From NCBI GenBank assembly GCA_916610825.1, contig OU744454.1, positions 2,834,501-2,898,500 on the forward strand: a stretch of 64,000 nt of DNA, in the 5' to 3' direction. Below, piece by piece: positions 51,461 through 62,484 of the stretch. The DNA comes from Haliclystus octoradiatus. Lineage: Eukaryota > Cnidaria > Staurozoa > Stauromedusae > Haliclystidae. The stretch's first letter is position 1. The number at the start of each line of letters is the position of its first letter. Both the position numbers and the translations under genes were made by a program. The notes below the pieces were generated by a model, which saw nothing but the letters and a program-made list of their open reading frames with translations, did no database searches and was not told the DNA's origin.

Positions 51461-54400
51461 CAGAGCTATCTATTTAGAAGAGTTAGGACAACTATTGTTC
51501 TCGCAGCTGCGGTCGGTGATTGGCCGAATCGTCTCACGTGATAATTTTCGGCCATTTTTGATCCAAAAAATTGCGCGAAAGTTTAACAAGGTTAATCCTC
51601 GTGGTGATCTTTCTGTCTTTTGACGTTAGCTGTTCATTTGTTTTAATTTTATTGTCACATAGAATAGAATTATAATATAACTATTTTGAATTTTCAATGA
51701 CTGGGTGTTGTGCTGTTGGATGCTCAAATCGTGATGACAATGGAAATCATGCAATGTACAGTGTTCCTAATGGAAAGAAGGACAAGGAAAGACGTGCTGT
51801 TTGGATGGCAGCAATCAAAAGGGAACATTTCAACAGCAGATCATCAAGACTTTGCGAGGCAAATATTAAATATGTATTTCTGTAATTGTTATAATATTAA
51901 ACTATTTGAACATATCGAAAACGACTGATATCTGACTTATAGCCTTCTTACTTAATTAAAGGTACATTTTGAAAGTAATCAATTTGAAAGCAGAATTCCT
52001 GGTAAGCTCAAACCAAATGCCATACCTACAATTTTTTGTCATAAAAAAACAGTAAACAAGAGAAAGAGTCCAACAAAAAGAACATCTTTAGGTAATCTTT
52101 GTGTAAATTTTGATGATAAATGAATTTGTTTTGAATTCAGTAAAAATTGACTGATTAAAATATTATAATTTACTAACTTCAGATCCATCTGCTAAAAAGC
52201 AGAGAAAGACCTCGTCTCATGCAAATGACATACCGGTAGTATCAGGATATGATGTAAATGATGACAATGAAGAATCCTCTGTTTGTACAGTTACAAATGA
52301 AAATGAATTCGGAAAATGGCCTGTTGACACTTTTAATATGAATCAAGTACATGAACTAAAGAGACAATTGAAAAAGGCAGACGAAAAATACAACAACCTG
52401 TCAAATAACATTTCTGGCATCTTCAACGATGATCAGATAGATTTTTTAACAAAAAAACCTGGTTCATGTCGTGGTACGCTAAATATAGATATCATATATC
52501 AACACTGAATTTGTCATTCAAAAGTAGAATTAATAATTTATATATAATATATTCCTTTATTTATATAGTATTATGGTCAAACAAAACAGTTGAGAATGCC
52601 CTCAAAATACGATATGCTTGTGGAGCAACTGGGTACACCTTGTTACTCCAACAGAGTTATCCATTACCCTCCATTCGAACATTAAACAGACGAATGCAGC
52701 ACATTCAATTTTTGTCAGGCCTGATCAAAGAAGTTTTCCTAGCTCTTGAACAAAAGGTAAAGCTGGTGTGATCTTAAAATTGCTACTGTAGTGAAACCTT
52801 GTAATCTTGTAATAGTGCAGCAACGTGTCTATACTGGTAAGGTCACAATATGAACAATTTATATCCACATTGAATCCAACATCTCCACAAGGGTCAGCTC
52901 TTTACAGTGGTATCTTGAAGCTGGCTGTAAGTTGTGCACAGGTTTTATTGTATGCATAACACTTAACTCTAGACTATAGTATCCTCATACTTTTTACTTT
53001 CGAGGTACAAACAATGACAGAACAAGAGAAGTGCTGTGTACTTCTATTGGATGAAATGGAAATCAAACCAGCATTTGATTTTGATCGTCGAACAGAGTCC
53101 ATAATTGGACAATGTACTCTGAAAGGTAGTAAGGAAAAAGTGATGGATGGTGAAGCCGCAAACCATGCTCTTGTATTTATGCTATGTGGTTTAACAACGA
53201 GATGGAAACAGGTGGTGGCATATTATTTCACTGGCTCGTCATTTGACAGTTTAGAAGTGCACGATGTCATCATTAAAATTATTTCAAGGGCATGTGAGAT
53301 TGGTCTTTCCACTTTGAATGTTACCATGGATATGGGTGGTGGTAATATTGCGGTCTTGAACGATTTTAAAGTGTCCTGTAAGAGAAAAAAGAAAAAATCA
53401 ACTCTTGAAAATCCAAACCCAGCACCTGAAATCATTATAAAAAACTCATGTGAACACCCAGCTCTAGAAAAGCAGGAATTGACCTTTATGCCTGATGTCC
53501 CACATTTAATAAAAAATTTGAGAAATCATCTATCTCGAAGGCAAGTTATATACCTTCCCGAAATAATTGTCAAATCGAATAACCTTTCATCAAATGAAGT
53601 TTCAATGGCTCCTTTACAACGTCTTGTTGAATATGATTTAACGAACGACTTGAAAATCGCTCCACATTTGAATAATAATGCTATCAACCCTAGTCATTTT
53701 ACCAAAATGAAAGTTAATTTGGCAAAAAATTTACTCTCGAGAAGAACTGGGGCTGCAGTAAGATTGTTGGTGCAGGAAAAATTTCTCCATAGATCAGCTT
53801 TATCAACTGCCTGGTTTTGTGAGCAAATTGGTATGTGGTTTGATTTAATGACTTCAAGATCACCGTCAATGAGCCTCAGCCTTTTTGATAAGGAAAAGCA
53901 TGAAGAGGTTGTAAAATTTTTAAATTCCATTATTGACCTTTTTAAATGCCTAAATATTGGAGACATTGATGCACCATGGAAACCAGTGCAGTCAGGAATT
54001 ATTTTGGCAACAACAAGTGCTCTGCAATTGCAGAATTGTTTGTTAATGGAGAAACAGTACAAATTCTTAATGATGAGCCGCTTCACACAGGACGCTTTGG
54101 AAAATTTATTTTCATCTGTTAGATATAAAAATCCGGTCCCAACTGCTATTGAGTTTGTCAATGCATTGCGTATAATTGCCATTTCACAGTGTATTTCAAG
54201 CAAAAACACTGGTTCATATGAGAAAGACGAGGATCAACCATGCTGCAGTATTCTGGATATGGAATTCCAATTATCACCTGATGATAAAAAGCTTGATCAA
54301 GCAGATGAGATTGAGAATGGGGACCTTACAAAGTTGGAAGATTTCAGCTTAAAAAACTTAGGCGGCTATGCTGTCCACCAGCTTTTAAAGCTCAATAAGC

Positions 54401-55357
54401 ATTGCGCAGAGTGCAAGAATATGCTTGTAGTTCCTGCACCTGTACTAGCCCAACCATTGGATGTCAGCCATGATTATGGATGTACACCAAAATCTCTAGT
54501 GGAACTAGCAGACTATACCAAAAAGGCGCTGACATATATTTCACAAGATGCTAAGGAAGTATTTATGTTAGCAGAAAATATATTCCGCAAAAACGAGGAT
54601 AAATTGTTTTCCCACAGCAACATTATGCAGAAACTTGTGGATGCATGTACAATTGCAAATAAAACTAATAAAATACCAGACTGTCACAAGGCCAAAACGA
54701 TGATAACTAAAACGTTCTTCAGAGTTAAAATCAAAACAGTGCTGGAAAAAAGAACAAAACAAGCAAATGCTGTGAAAGCAACCTCAAAGGGGTCAAGATC
54801 CATAGCGATGAGGGATGCCATAAAATAGGATAGGTTAAATGATTATAAGACCAACATATTATGATGTTACTATATTGTAAAATAAATAACGAATAATAAA
54901 AACCTCACATACCACATCTCCTTTATTCTTCAATCCAAATTTGATTTAAGCTGTTGTTATGGCAGAGCTGTCTATGGTTATACGGCATATAATCTGCAAT
55001 TTATCGACAGCTGCTTATTAGTTTGCAGTGAGTGCACAATATCGCACACTATTGGTAAGCTGTTTAGCTGACAAATCCACAACAACGCTCTAAACACGCT
55101 TCCAGCAAGCTTACATACCACTATTTCACTACTAAAGGCTTCCAGTTAATTGATTGTAGTTTTCTTCAAACTTCTTGAGATTCTTTTAATGATTTATTGT
55201 TATATTTCAGGTAAAATTATTATATAAAACTCCATAATAAATGCCTGCAACCTTCGTTTCTCAAATTAAACAAGTTTGGATCAACAATGGCCGCTGGCCG
55301 CGCTAAAAACTTGGTCCCAGACTACCGTGTCCTAACTCTTCTAAATAGATAGCTCTG
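51461..55357 (+). mobile_element. Complete P/THAP9-type DNA transposon
   Basis: Perfect 30-bp TIRs starting CAGAGCTATCTATTTAGAAG, and a perfect 8-bp target duplication GTCTCGCC at 51453-51460 and 55358-55365. TIRs of ~31 bp and 8-bp duplications are the signature of P elements. An inner inverted repeat, 18 of 19 bases matching, lies at 51549-51567 (CGGCCATTTTTGATCCAAA) and 55275-55293. Length is 3897 bp, with one intact transposase gene between. All features expected of an autonomous copy are present. Confidence 0.93.
51697..54828 (+). CDS. P-element/THAP9-like transposase, apparently intact
   Basis: Five exons join in phase: 51697-51858, 51962-52091, 52183-52473, 52569-52756, 53005-54828; 864 residues. 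The N-terminal THAP zinc finger (about 1-82) has Cys4/Cys9 and Cys53/His56 ligands with NR, W36 and the closing NAIPTIF; it binds the transposon ends in known family members. Residues ~165-190 (NQVHELKRQLKKADEKYNN) look like a coiled coil. The catalytic RNase-H-like region follows: LLLDEMEIK (Asp273), MDMGGGN (Asp366), PDVPHLIKNLRNHL (Asp421) and QDALENLFSSVR (Asp620/Glu623). Which acids form the catalytic triad is inferred from family motifs. Intron 1 has a GC donor (GAG|GCAAAT); if retained, translation stops after 62 residues with the THAP finger incomplete. AATAAA is at 54881-54886. Confidence 0.92.
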
Positions 55358-55365
55358 GTCTCGCC

Positions 55366-55724
55366 CACCCGAGTAACTCGCCTACCCGAGTTACTCGCCT
55401 TGGCAGACCGGGTAACTCGCCTACCCGAGACAACTTTCTGTCACTTTTTGACTTGTAAACGGATATAGGCGAGTAACTCGGGTAGGCGGGTTAAAAAATT
55501 AAAAATGGTAGCTTTAATTTTCTATTGTTTCGAACGTTTCCGCTGTAGACATCTTTTGTTCTCTAATCGTTCCATTTCAGCGCGCATGCTTAGATTGGCT
55601 TCAAATTATTTAACTCGGGTAGGCGGGTTACTCAGGTGACCCTTGTAAACACACAACACATTTTAACTCGGTAAGGCGAGTAACTCGCCTACCCGGGTAA
55701 CTCGCCCTCCTTGTAAACAGGGCC
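55366..55724. repeat. Right arm of the outer foldback element
   Basis: Repeats of GAGTAACTCGCCTACCCG in both orientations with TTGTAAACGGATATAGGCG. This is the larger remaining part of the outer element and the mirror of the short left-arm pieces at 49724-49767 and 51385-51460. Confidence 0.7.
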
Positions 55725-55877
55725 TAAATAAGCAGGACCTATGCACTAGTCCGTTAATTGTACCAGCCAATGTTTTCATTGTCAAATAAAATGATACTCA
55801 TAGATGCATATAATACCTGGCATATATGTTATAATTTACGTGTTATTATTATCTCAATGTTCTGTGAGTATATAATA

Positions 55878-56220
55878 CCCGGGGGTAGCTGCAGCCCTTC
55901 CCGGGATGGGGTGTGGGTGCCACTCTGGAAAAACGTGAAATACCCAAAAAATTCCAAGAACTATGTTGATGAGACCCAACAATTATGCAAAATTTAAAAA
56001 TGCCATCCAAAAAGTACAACCAGCAGGTTGATAGATTTTATGTAAATTCACAAAAATTATGCAAAATTTTTTAACAGTTCTTGAAAAAGTCGAAAACATA
56101 GGATACCCAAAAGTTCCAAAATTTGAAATCTCATACCCAAAAAGTTATTCTCAGCTGGAATATGGACCCGAAAAAAGTGGCACGTCCCCGAATAGCCGTC
56201 ATATGGAAGTTACCCCCGGG
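55878..56220. mobile_element. Foldback element with CCCGGGGGTA ends
   Basis: Left CCCGGGGGTAGCTGCAGCCC, right CATATGGAAGTTACCCCCGGG; the TIR is imperfect. Further inverted pairs inside: GGTGCCACTCTGGAAAAACG against CCCGAAAAAAGTGGCACGTC, and AAATACCCAAAAAATTCCAAG near both halves. AT-rich flanks ATA/ATA could be the target duplication. Confidence 0.65.
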
Positions 56221-56379
56221 ATATAACATGACCGTAAAATATAATTTTGTATCGGAACATTGAGGATTCATAACTATTTAGGATCAAGCGAAAGACCATT
56301 CAAAAATTTCAAACCCTATTTCATCACAATTGAATGAAAACGAGCAGCAACAAACAAGGGTTTGATGCAAAATATTTCT

Positions 56380-56960
56380 ACATAATTGTCTCCTATGTGA
56401 AACAAACCTTCCGATAAGCCTATACAGTATATTTCCACATTCCAGCGCGCTTTAGAGTAAGTTGGATTTGAGATTGAAAATGTGTTTTTCGGCTGAATTA
56501 TTTGAAGTCAAAATGCCATTTATTGTTGAACAAATATAATGAAAAATGATATCATATCGTATCGATAAAACAAATATGGGCAATATCACTATTAATCAAT
56601 CAGCTACACAGAAAGTTGTAATAACATAATTAAATTCTATATATTCTTGCCTCAAATATGCTCCGAAGTTTCCTTCCATAATTTGAAAACAAATATCATT
56701 CTCGGGGTAGCCAAAGGGCAAAATATCCGTCAGCCATTCATGAGTCGGGATCTACGTGGCATTTTGGAAAACGTCACATGTTGGAAGCCTCAATCAAATT
56801 CATGATACGCATACGCATGAATACGCATTTTATTGGTCACTTGAATGTCTGTAAAACAAAGAAAGACGAAAAGTACATCAATCAGTTACTATGACAGTGC
56901 AATCAAGAACAATGGAAACGATTTTTCGAAATGATCACGCTCTTTCACTCAATCTGATCT
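56380..56960 (-). repeat. Interspersed repeats R and part of S, reversed
   Basis: CATTCCAGCGCGCTTTAGAG, TTGGATTTGAGATTGAAAATG, TATATATTCTTGCCTCAAATA and GATCTACGTGGCATTTTGG are the complement of R. CTGTAAAACAAAGAAAGACG then continues into S. It is the third locus with S upstream of R. Confidence 0.6.
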
Positions 56961-56999
56961 ACATACAGTGTACTTGCAGTGAGTCTCCTTTACGCTCAT

Positions 57000-57590
57000 T
57001 TGCATCCTTTTCAAACAAACAATGAAAGTGCGGTCGTGGCTAGATCAGGGGGTAACTCAAGGACATTTTATGATTTTTTATGCATTCTTTTAATTGTATT
57101 AAATTCAGTTTTCTGCCGATTTTCAAAATTCGTTTTGCATTTGGTACCTTTGTATATTTACCACAGATCTACCATATATAATTAATAAAATAAATAAGTT
57201 ACTTATCTTTTAAACTAAACCTCGCGATACAACTTTTTGGCTGACTAGCATTTGTTGCAATAACTTTTTTATTTTTCATTTTAAACAAGACAGATTTGTA
57301 GTAAATATATTTAGGTACGAGATGCAAATGAATTTTGAAAATCGGTTGAAAACGGAATTTAACACAAATAAAAGAAGCAATAAAAAGTCATAAAAATGTC
57401 CTTGAGTTACCCCTGATCTAGCCACGACCTGAATGTGCCCAATATATCTTAAATAACTTTTACTGCACTTACAGTCGCACCTGATATAGCGGTCACCTCT
57501 TAACAGCGGCCATATGTCTATGGTGGTCATTCTCAGCAATGTTGAATGATATAGTACTTGCTATTTATGTAACAGATATATAATCAAGGG
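57000..57590. repeat. Short inverted repeat pair and pogo/Tigger-like MITE fragment
   Basis: GTGGCTAGATCAGGGGGTAA with CTCAAGGACATTTTATGA (57036-57075) is inverted at 57389-57426 (ATGTCCTTGAGTTACCCCTGATCTAGCCAC, split across the arm), giving a ~390-bp foldback. CACCTGATATAGCGGTCACC then CTATGGTGGTCATTC at 57478-57540 is a Tigger-like MITE fragment. Confidence 0.5.
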
Positions 57591-57599
57591 TCACTTGCT

Positions 57600-60500
57600 A
57601 TGCTCAGTGTCCTTGTAAAATCTAGGAATGCAAGAAATGACCAATTTTTATCAGATCCTGAAGATAATGTTCAATTAGTAACAATTACTACCGACATATA
57701 TAGTTCACATACATGGGTCATACATAATGGAGGTTGTACATACAAAAAGGAAGTTGCAACAAAAGGGAGTAAATGCCCATTATTTCATTTCCAAATATGC
57801 AAGACTTCCTATCAGCGACTTGAGTGCTTTGAAGATAATTGCAGTAATGGAATGCATTTAAAAGGCACCAAACGCAAAAAGCAACAGACGGTTGATAACA
57901 AACAGCCACCAAATCAACTCCACTTATCAGATTCAACCTTATGTTCAAAGGCCGTATGTTTAAATGATTTAAACAGGGATGCAAATAGCACATCTAATTA
58001 TCATGCTTATCCTTATCTCAATTGTATCTATTTTACTTCGCGGTATTTGATGAATAAACTAGAGCCATTGCATGCACTTTTGGATTCCCAAATTTATGAC
58101 ATTAATTCTGTCACTGAGACCTGGCTGTCTCCAACAGTCCCCGACCAATTACTTTTGCAAGGAACTCCTTATTGTTGACTACGTAAAGATCGACCCTTGG
58201 GCACACATGGTGGTGGTGTAGCAATATTCTACAAAGACAATTTAAAAGTTATTTCTATTGATATTTTAAGTCGATTTGATTTTCTTGAATCGGTAGTTGC
58301 TGATATACTACTATCTGATGCAAAGTATCGCTTTACATGTATTTATCATTCTCCTTTATTTGCATCAGACAGAATATAAAATCTGATTTATTATGTTCTT
58401 TTATTGTCTTTTGCACATCGTGCCAACACCCTTTCTAAAGATTCATTTATTATTAAAGGAGCAAAATTGACCGGCAGGCGCTACGCACTTGGGATCACGT
58501 GCATGTTTATTGTTCATAACACAATGTACATTGTTGACATGAATTTATAATAGATTAGGCTTGCGTATAACGATAGTTTCAAAGCGAGACAGTTGAATTA
58601 TGCTAAGCATAAATTCAACTCGTGCTCGCAGCGGTCGCCGGTCAATCTTGACCCTTTAATGGCAAGTTTTTTCGGACGTTTTCTTGCTTCCTATTGGTTA
58701 ATCGAACACCGACAATTCCTAGTGTCTTCGAACGTGACGTAACAATATGAGACAATAAGGTAGAGCTCGAGCAATTAGGTCGCGACAATAGCATCTCCAA
58801 GGTTTCAAGACTGACGTGATAGAAAAACTCTTTTTTACAAAGTTTTGACTTTTCAAAATAAAGATTTACTACAATACAGAAGCCAGAATTGTCAAGTTTA
58901 TTGTAGAAACAAATACGAATAATTAGAAAGAGGACAGCGAAATGCAAAGAAGTCTTCATCTAATCAAGTTGATAGCGTTAAAGTCTCTAAATTATGAAGA
59001 CATATTTAAACAAGCTTGTTGCGATGAATTCGTAATATTTCTCAAAACGCAGTTGTTCTTGAATATTTCATGGGATTAATCAAGGTATGGATTAATAATA
59101 AAACAATTATCAAACTCGATTTCGCATGACACTGAGAATTATCAGGCCTCGGCGCGTGTTATCCGCCTCAGCCTACGGCTTCGGCGGTCATCAGTGGTGA
59201 TTTCAATTATCCTCTTATCGCCTGGACAATTCTATGTGTCAATGGATCAAGTAGCGATGGCCATTATCATTTTCTAAATGCTGTTACTAGAAATGGCCTA
59301 TTTCAACTAATAAATGTACCAACCCGAAACAATAATATATTGGACTTACTACTATCATCAAATCCATCACACATCCTCACGGTACAAGTCGATGAACCGT
59401 TCACATTTTCCTGTGATCATTGTTCAATTATTTATAAGATTTCTCTACCTTCTCCACCTACTCAAAGTATCAATTTTAAAACTGGTTACAATTTTCACAA
59501 AGCCGATTATGAAAGTATCAATAAGTACCTCAATAGAATCGATTGGCTCTACATTTATAATGATAGTCAAGGTAATGTTGAGAAATTTTGGAATTCGATC
59601 ACGAATGTACTCAACATTTGTATATCTAAATTTGTTCCTGTTAAACGAAATCGTAAAAATAAACATCTATATCCAAACCACGTTAGGAACATAGCAAGAC
59701 GAAAAAATGCAGCTTACAAATTATCTAAGAAGAATGATGAAAATAAATCTCATTATATAATTCTTAGTCGTCAATATAAGAAAGCTGTTCACAATTTTCA
59801 ATATCGAACGTGAAAACCAGTTATTAGCTGATCCTTCACTTCATTCATTTGACTCTTTTGGTAACAGCAAGTTCAATACTAAAAGATCAATTTCTGCAAT
59901 TCTAAATGATCAAGATGAGCTTATTCCTGACGATACAACCAAGTCCACTTTATTCAATAACTATTTTTCAAGTGTATTCACCACTAATGATGGCATCATA
60001 CCAGATTTTTCTCCCCGATTAGAACAAAACAATATACTTACTTTTGTCGAATTTTGTTACCCTGATGTTGTCAAGCTTTTGAAAAATCTTCCTTCCAAGA
60101 CATCGCGTACACCTGATGGATACTGTGCGTTATTTTTAAAGTCTATTGCTGATGAGATTGCTATTCCTTTCTGTTTAGTATTTGAATTTCTCTTCTCACG
60201 GGTGATCTTCCAAAAGTATGGAAGACTGCAATCATCTGCAATCATCAATCCAATTTTCAAAAAAGGCAATGCTTCGAACAGAAAGAACTTTAGACCAATA
60301 TCTCTCACTTATCGCTTGTAAAACAATGGAATCCATCATCGCTAATAAAGCAATTCTTTCCTTTCTTCGAGATAGTAATTTAATATCTAAAGATCAATAT
60401 GGATTCTTATGACGCAGATCAACCTGTTCTCAATTAATTATTACGCTTAACGAATGGTGCATTGCTATCAACAATCGTATGCGAATAGACTCTGTCTATA

Positions 60501-61650
60501 TTGATTTTAGCAAAGCGTTTGATACAGTGTCACACCAAAAACTTCTTGCAAAACTGGAAGCCTATGGCATCAAGTTTGAATTATTGGCATGGATTGAATA
60601 GTTTCTTTCTGACCGATCACAGCAGATTTCAATTGGCAATGCTCTATCATCGTCTCTCCCAGTCTCAAGTGGTGTTCCTCAAGGATCTGTGATAGGACCT
60701 TGGCTTTTCCTAGTATTTATCAATGACATAACAGATTGTTTAGAACCAGACTGTCACGTAAAGTTATTTGCCGATGATGCCAAGTTTTATTCAGCTAGAA
60801 ACAGTCAACACACACCAGCATTGCAACAAACATTAATTTCTTTTACAGCATGGGCTGATAGCTGGCAACTTCGTGTTGCATACGACAAATACAGTACATT
60901 ATCTACTGGCAACATCAATGGAATTCCATCCACACCTTATGATTAGTCAACAAACGTTTTACCACAAACTGACTTTGTTCGAGATATTGGCATTATTGTG
61001 TCATCCAATTTTAAATATTCCAAACATTGTGCTAAGATAGTGGCAAAAGCTGAAAATCGATCGTATTTGCTTAAAAATGTTTCTCCTCTAGCAATGCTAC
61101 ATTACTTATCAAATGATTACATATATTCGTCCAATTCTTGAATCTGACACTCAAGTATGGAGTCCGTATTTTTATAAAAGACATCGGATTAGTAGAAAAA
61201 GTGCAAAGACGCTTCACTAAAACCATATGCGGTCGCGGCAACATAACTTATGCCAATTACAATGACAGACTTTTGAAGCTATCATTAGAATCTTTAGAAC
61301 TTCATAGAGTCAAATTCGACTTATACATGGTTTATAAAATCATAAACAATTTATTGGATCTTCCTATGGACTCTCTTTTTTCATTTTTACCCTCAAATTA
61401 TACAACAAGAGGACATTCACTAAGAATAAAACAACAACATATCAATCGAAATAACCAAACACTTAATTTTTTTTTGCAGTAGATTAATTACTTGGTGGAA
61501 TTCGCTCGATGAAAGTGTTGTTCTATCACCATCATTTAATGCTTTTAAACAGCGTCTAGATGCTGTGAATTTACAGCGATTTTGTAAATTGTAAATAGGC
61601 TAAATGTCAGTGTATTTATTATTTTATTGATAAATACCTTTGCATGCCTG
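57600..61650 (+). mobile_element. CR1/Jockey-like non-LTR retrotransposon, decayed
   Basis: Reading in order: a Cys/His-rich segment (57690-57880; KCPLFHFQICKTSYQRLECF); an APE-type endonuclease start (SVTETWLSP, GGGVAIFYKDN) in the same frame after one internal TGA; endonuclease remainder (SGDFNYPL, LFQLINVPTRNNNILDLLLS) after the insertion; then reverse transcriptase pieces NYFSSVF, TPDGYCALFLK, IDFSKAFDTVSHQKLLAKL, SGVPQGSVIGPWLFLVFIND and the catalytic FADDAKFY at about 60770. The C-terminus reads FKQRLDAVNLQRFCKL. Several stops and frameshifts (58176, 58377, 59811, 60319, 60410, 60598, 60944 and others) make it non-functional. It ends in AATAAATAAAAAAATCAAAT-type A-rich sequence. Confidence 0.85.
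58453..59183. mobile_element. Insertion(s) splitting the LINE endonuclease
   Basis: LINE reading breaks at TTCATTTATTATT and resumes at AGTGGTGATTTC. The left 200 bp is a MITE: TTAA at 58453-58456 and 58656-58659, with ends AGGAGCAAAATTGACCGGC and (complement) AGGGTCAAGATTGACCGGC, 16 of 19 identical. TTAA duplications are used by piggyBac and Kolobok elements. The remainder, to CCTCAGCCTACGGCTTCGGC, is unclassified. Confidence 0.6.
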
Positions 61651-61751
61651 CAAATATATATATTTTGCAAATGAATAAATAAAAAAATCAAATAATAAAA
61701 TATGCAAAATTAATCCACATATTTAAAGAGAAAGCGTATACTGAATTGCTT

Positions 61752-62060
61752 TTACCTTGGTTTGATGTTAACGAACCAGTGATCAAAGTCAGACTGAGAA
61801 AATACAACACCTACAATTCCTTCCACTGGTTTTGCAAATAGTTTCTCGTTGGCTCCATAAGGCCATTTGACAACATTATCATCACATAACACATATGGTA
61901 TATCTTGTAAACTTTTCAGTGTAGACCTGGCAATAAACTTGTTACTTGCTAAGTTATCAAGCTTTTTGCGAAAACCACGATCAAGTCCAAGGTGCGCCGA
62001 AACTGCCCTATACACCCAATCGTCAATAGCGAAAAATTCGTCTTTGGATACATCTGTTTG
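61752..62060 (-). pseudogene. Truncated duplicate of the ATP-grasp gene
   Basis: Reads FFAIDDWVYRAVSAHLGLD, then IPYVLCDDNVVKWPYG, then KLFAKPVEG. The last ~90 bp nearly match 63912-64000 at DNA level. After KPVEG the glycine-rich loop of the intact gene (TGGRGT) is replaced by unrelated residues and a stop. It lies downstream of the intact copy on the same strand, so it is a partial tandem duplication. The upstream part covers sequence that in the intact gene lies beyond the window. A small separate exon of a longer gene cannot be fully excluded. Confidence 0.65.
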
Positions 62061-62085
62061 CAGGGTTAACTACCTTCACTTGATC

Positions 62086-62469
62086 TGCAAATCTACAATC
62101 TGTGTTGTTGTATACCCATTGAAAATATCAAACAATCATACGGACGCTTCTACCATCAGATAATTATTGGAAATAGTCTAGAATTATTCACTAAGATATT
62201 CTGAACTAATTACAGTCGAAAAATATTTTTAAATGTGCACCGGAAGTAGTTCCAGGTCTTTTCATTTCTATCTGAGTTTTTACGGTAAGTGCCTAGAACT
62301 AGTACCGATGCACATTTTAAAATAATTTTCGAGTCTAATTTGTTCAGAATATTAGGTTGAATAATTCTAGACTATTTCCAATAACTGTTTTCTAATCAAA
62401 GTGTCCATATGATCGATTGATATTTTCAATGGGACTATAAAATACTACTACACAGATTGTAGATTTGCC
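62086..62469. repeat. Long imperfect hairpin
   Basis: GCAAATCTACAATCTGTG at left against CACAGATTGTAGATTTGC at right; ATTGGAAATAGTCTAGAATT against AATTCTAGACTATTTCCAAT; GTGCACCGG against CCGATGCAC near the centre. The arms are ~170 bp with a ~40-bp loop. Not assigned to a family. Confidence 0.7.
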
Positions 62470-62484
62470 ACTTGATCTTTCCAT

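Larger units (their letters stand above)
49724..55724. mobile_element. Outer foldback element (TAA target duplication) carrying nested insertions
   Basis: Left end GGCCCTGTTTACAAGGAGGG, right end CCCTCCTTGTAAACAGGGCC, flanked by TAA on both sides (49721-49723 and 55725-55727). The arms are built of repeated GGCGAGTTACTCGGG(T) blocks. Removing the insertions at 49768-51384 and 51461-55365 leaves an element of ~480 bp. TWA-type 3-bp duplications and GG(C)CCTGTTT ends are typical of PIF/Harbinger MITEs (family assignment inferred). It has no coding capacity of its own. Confidence 0.75.

Noticed and set aside
53223-54209. Minus-strand frames of 70 and 171 codons within the transposase exon
   Set aside because: They are antisense shadows of the P-element transposase reading frame, which has clear family motifs on the plus strand.
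49724-55724. Treating the GGCCCTGTTTACAAG ends as the TIRs of the P element
   Set aside because: Their duplication is only TAA, whereas the inner CAGAGCTATC ends have the 8-bp duplication and ~30-bp TIR expected of P elements, and lie closer to the transposase.
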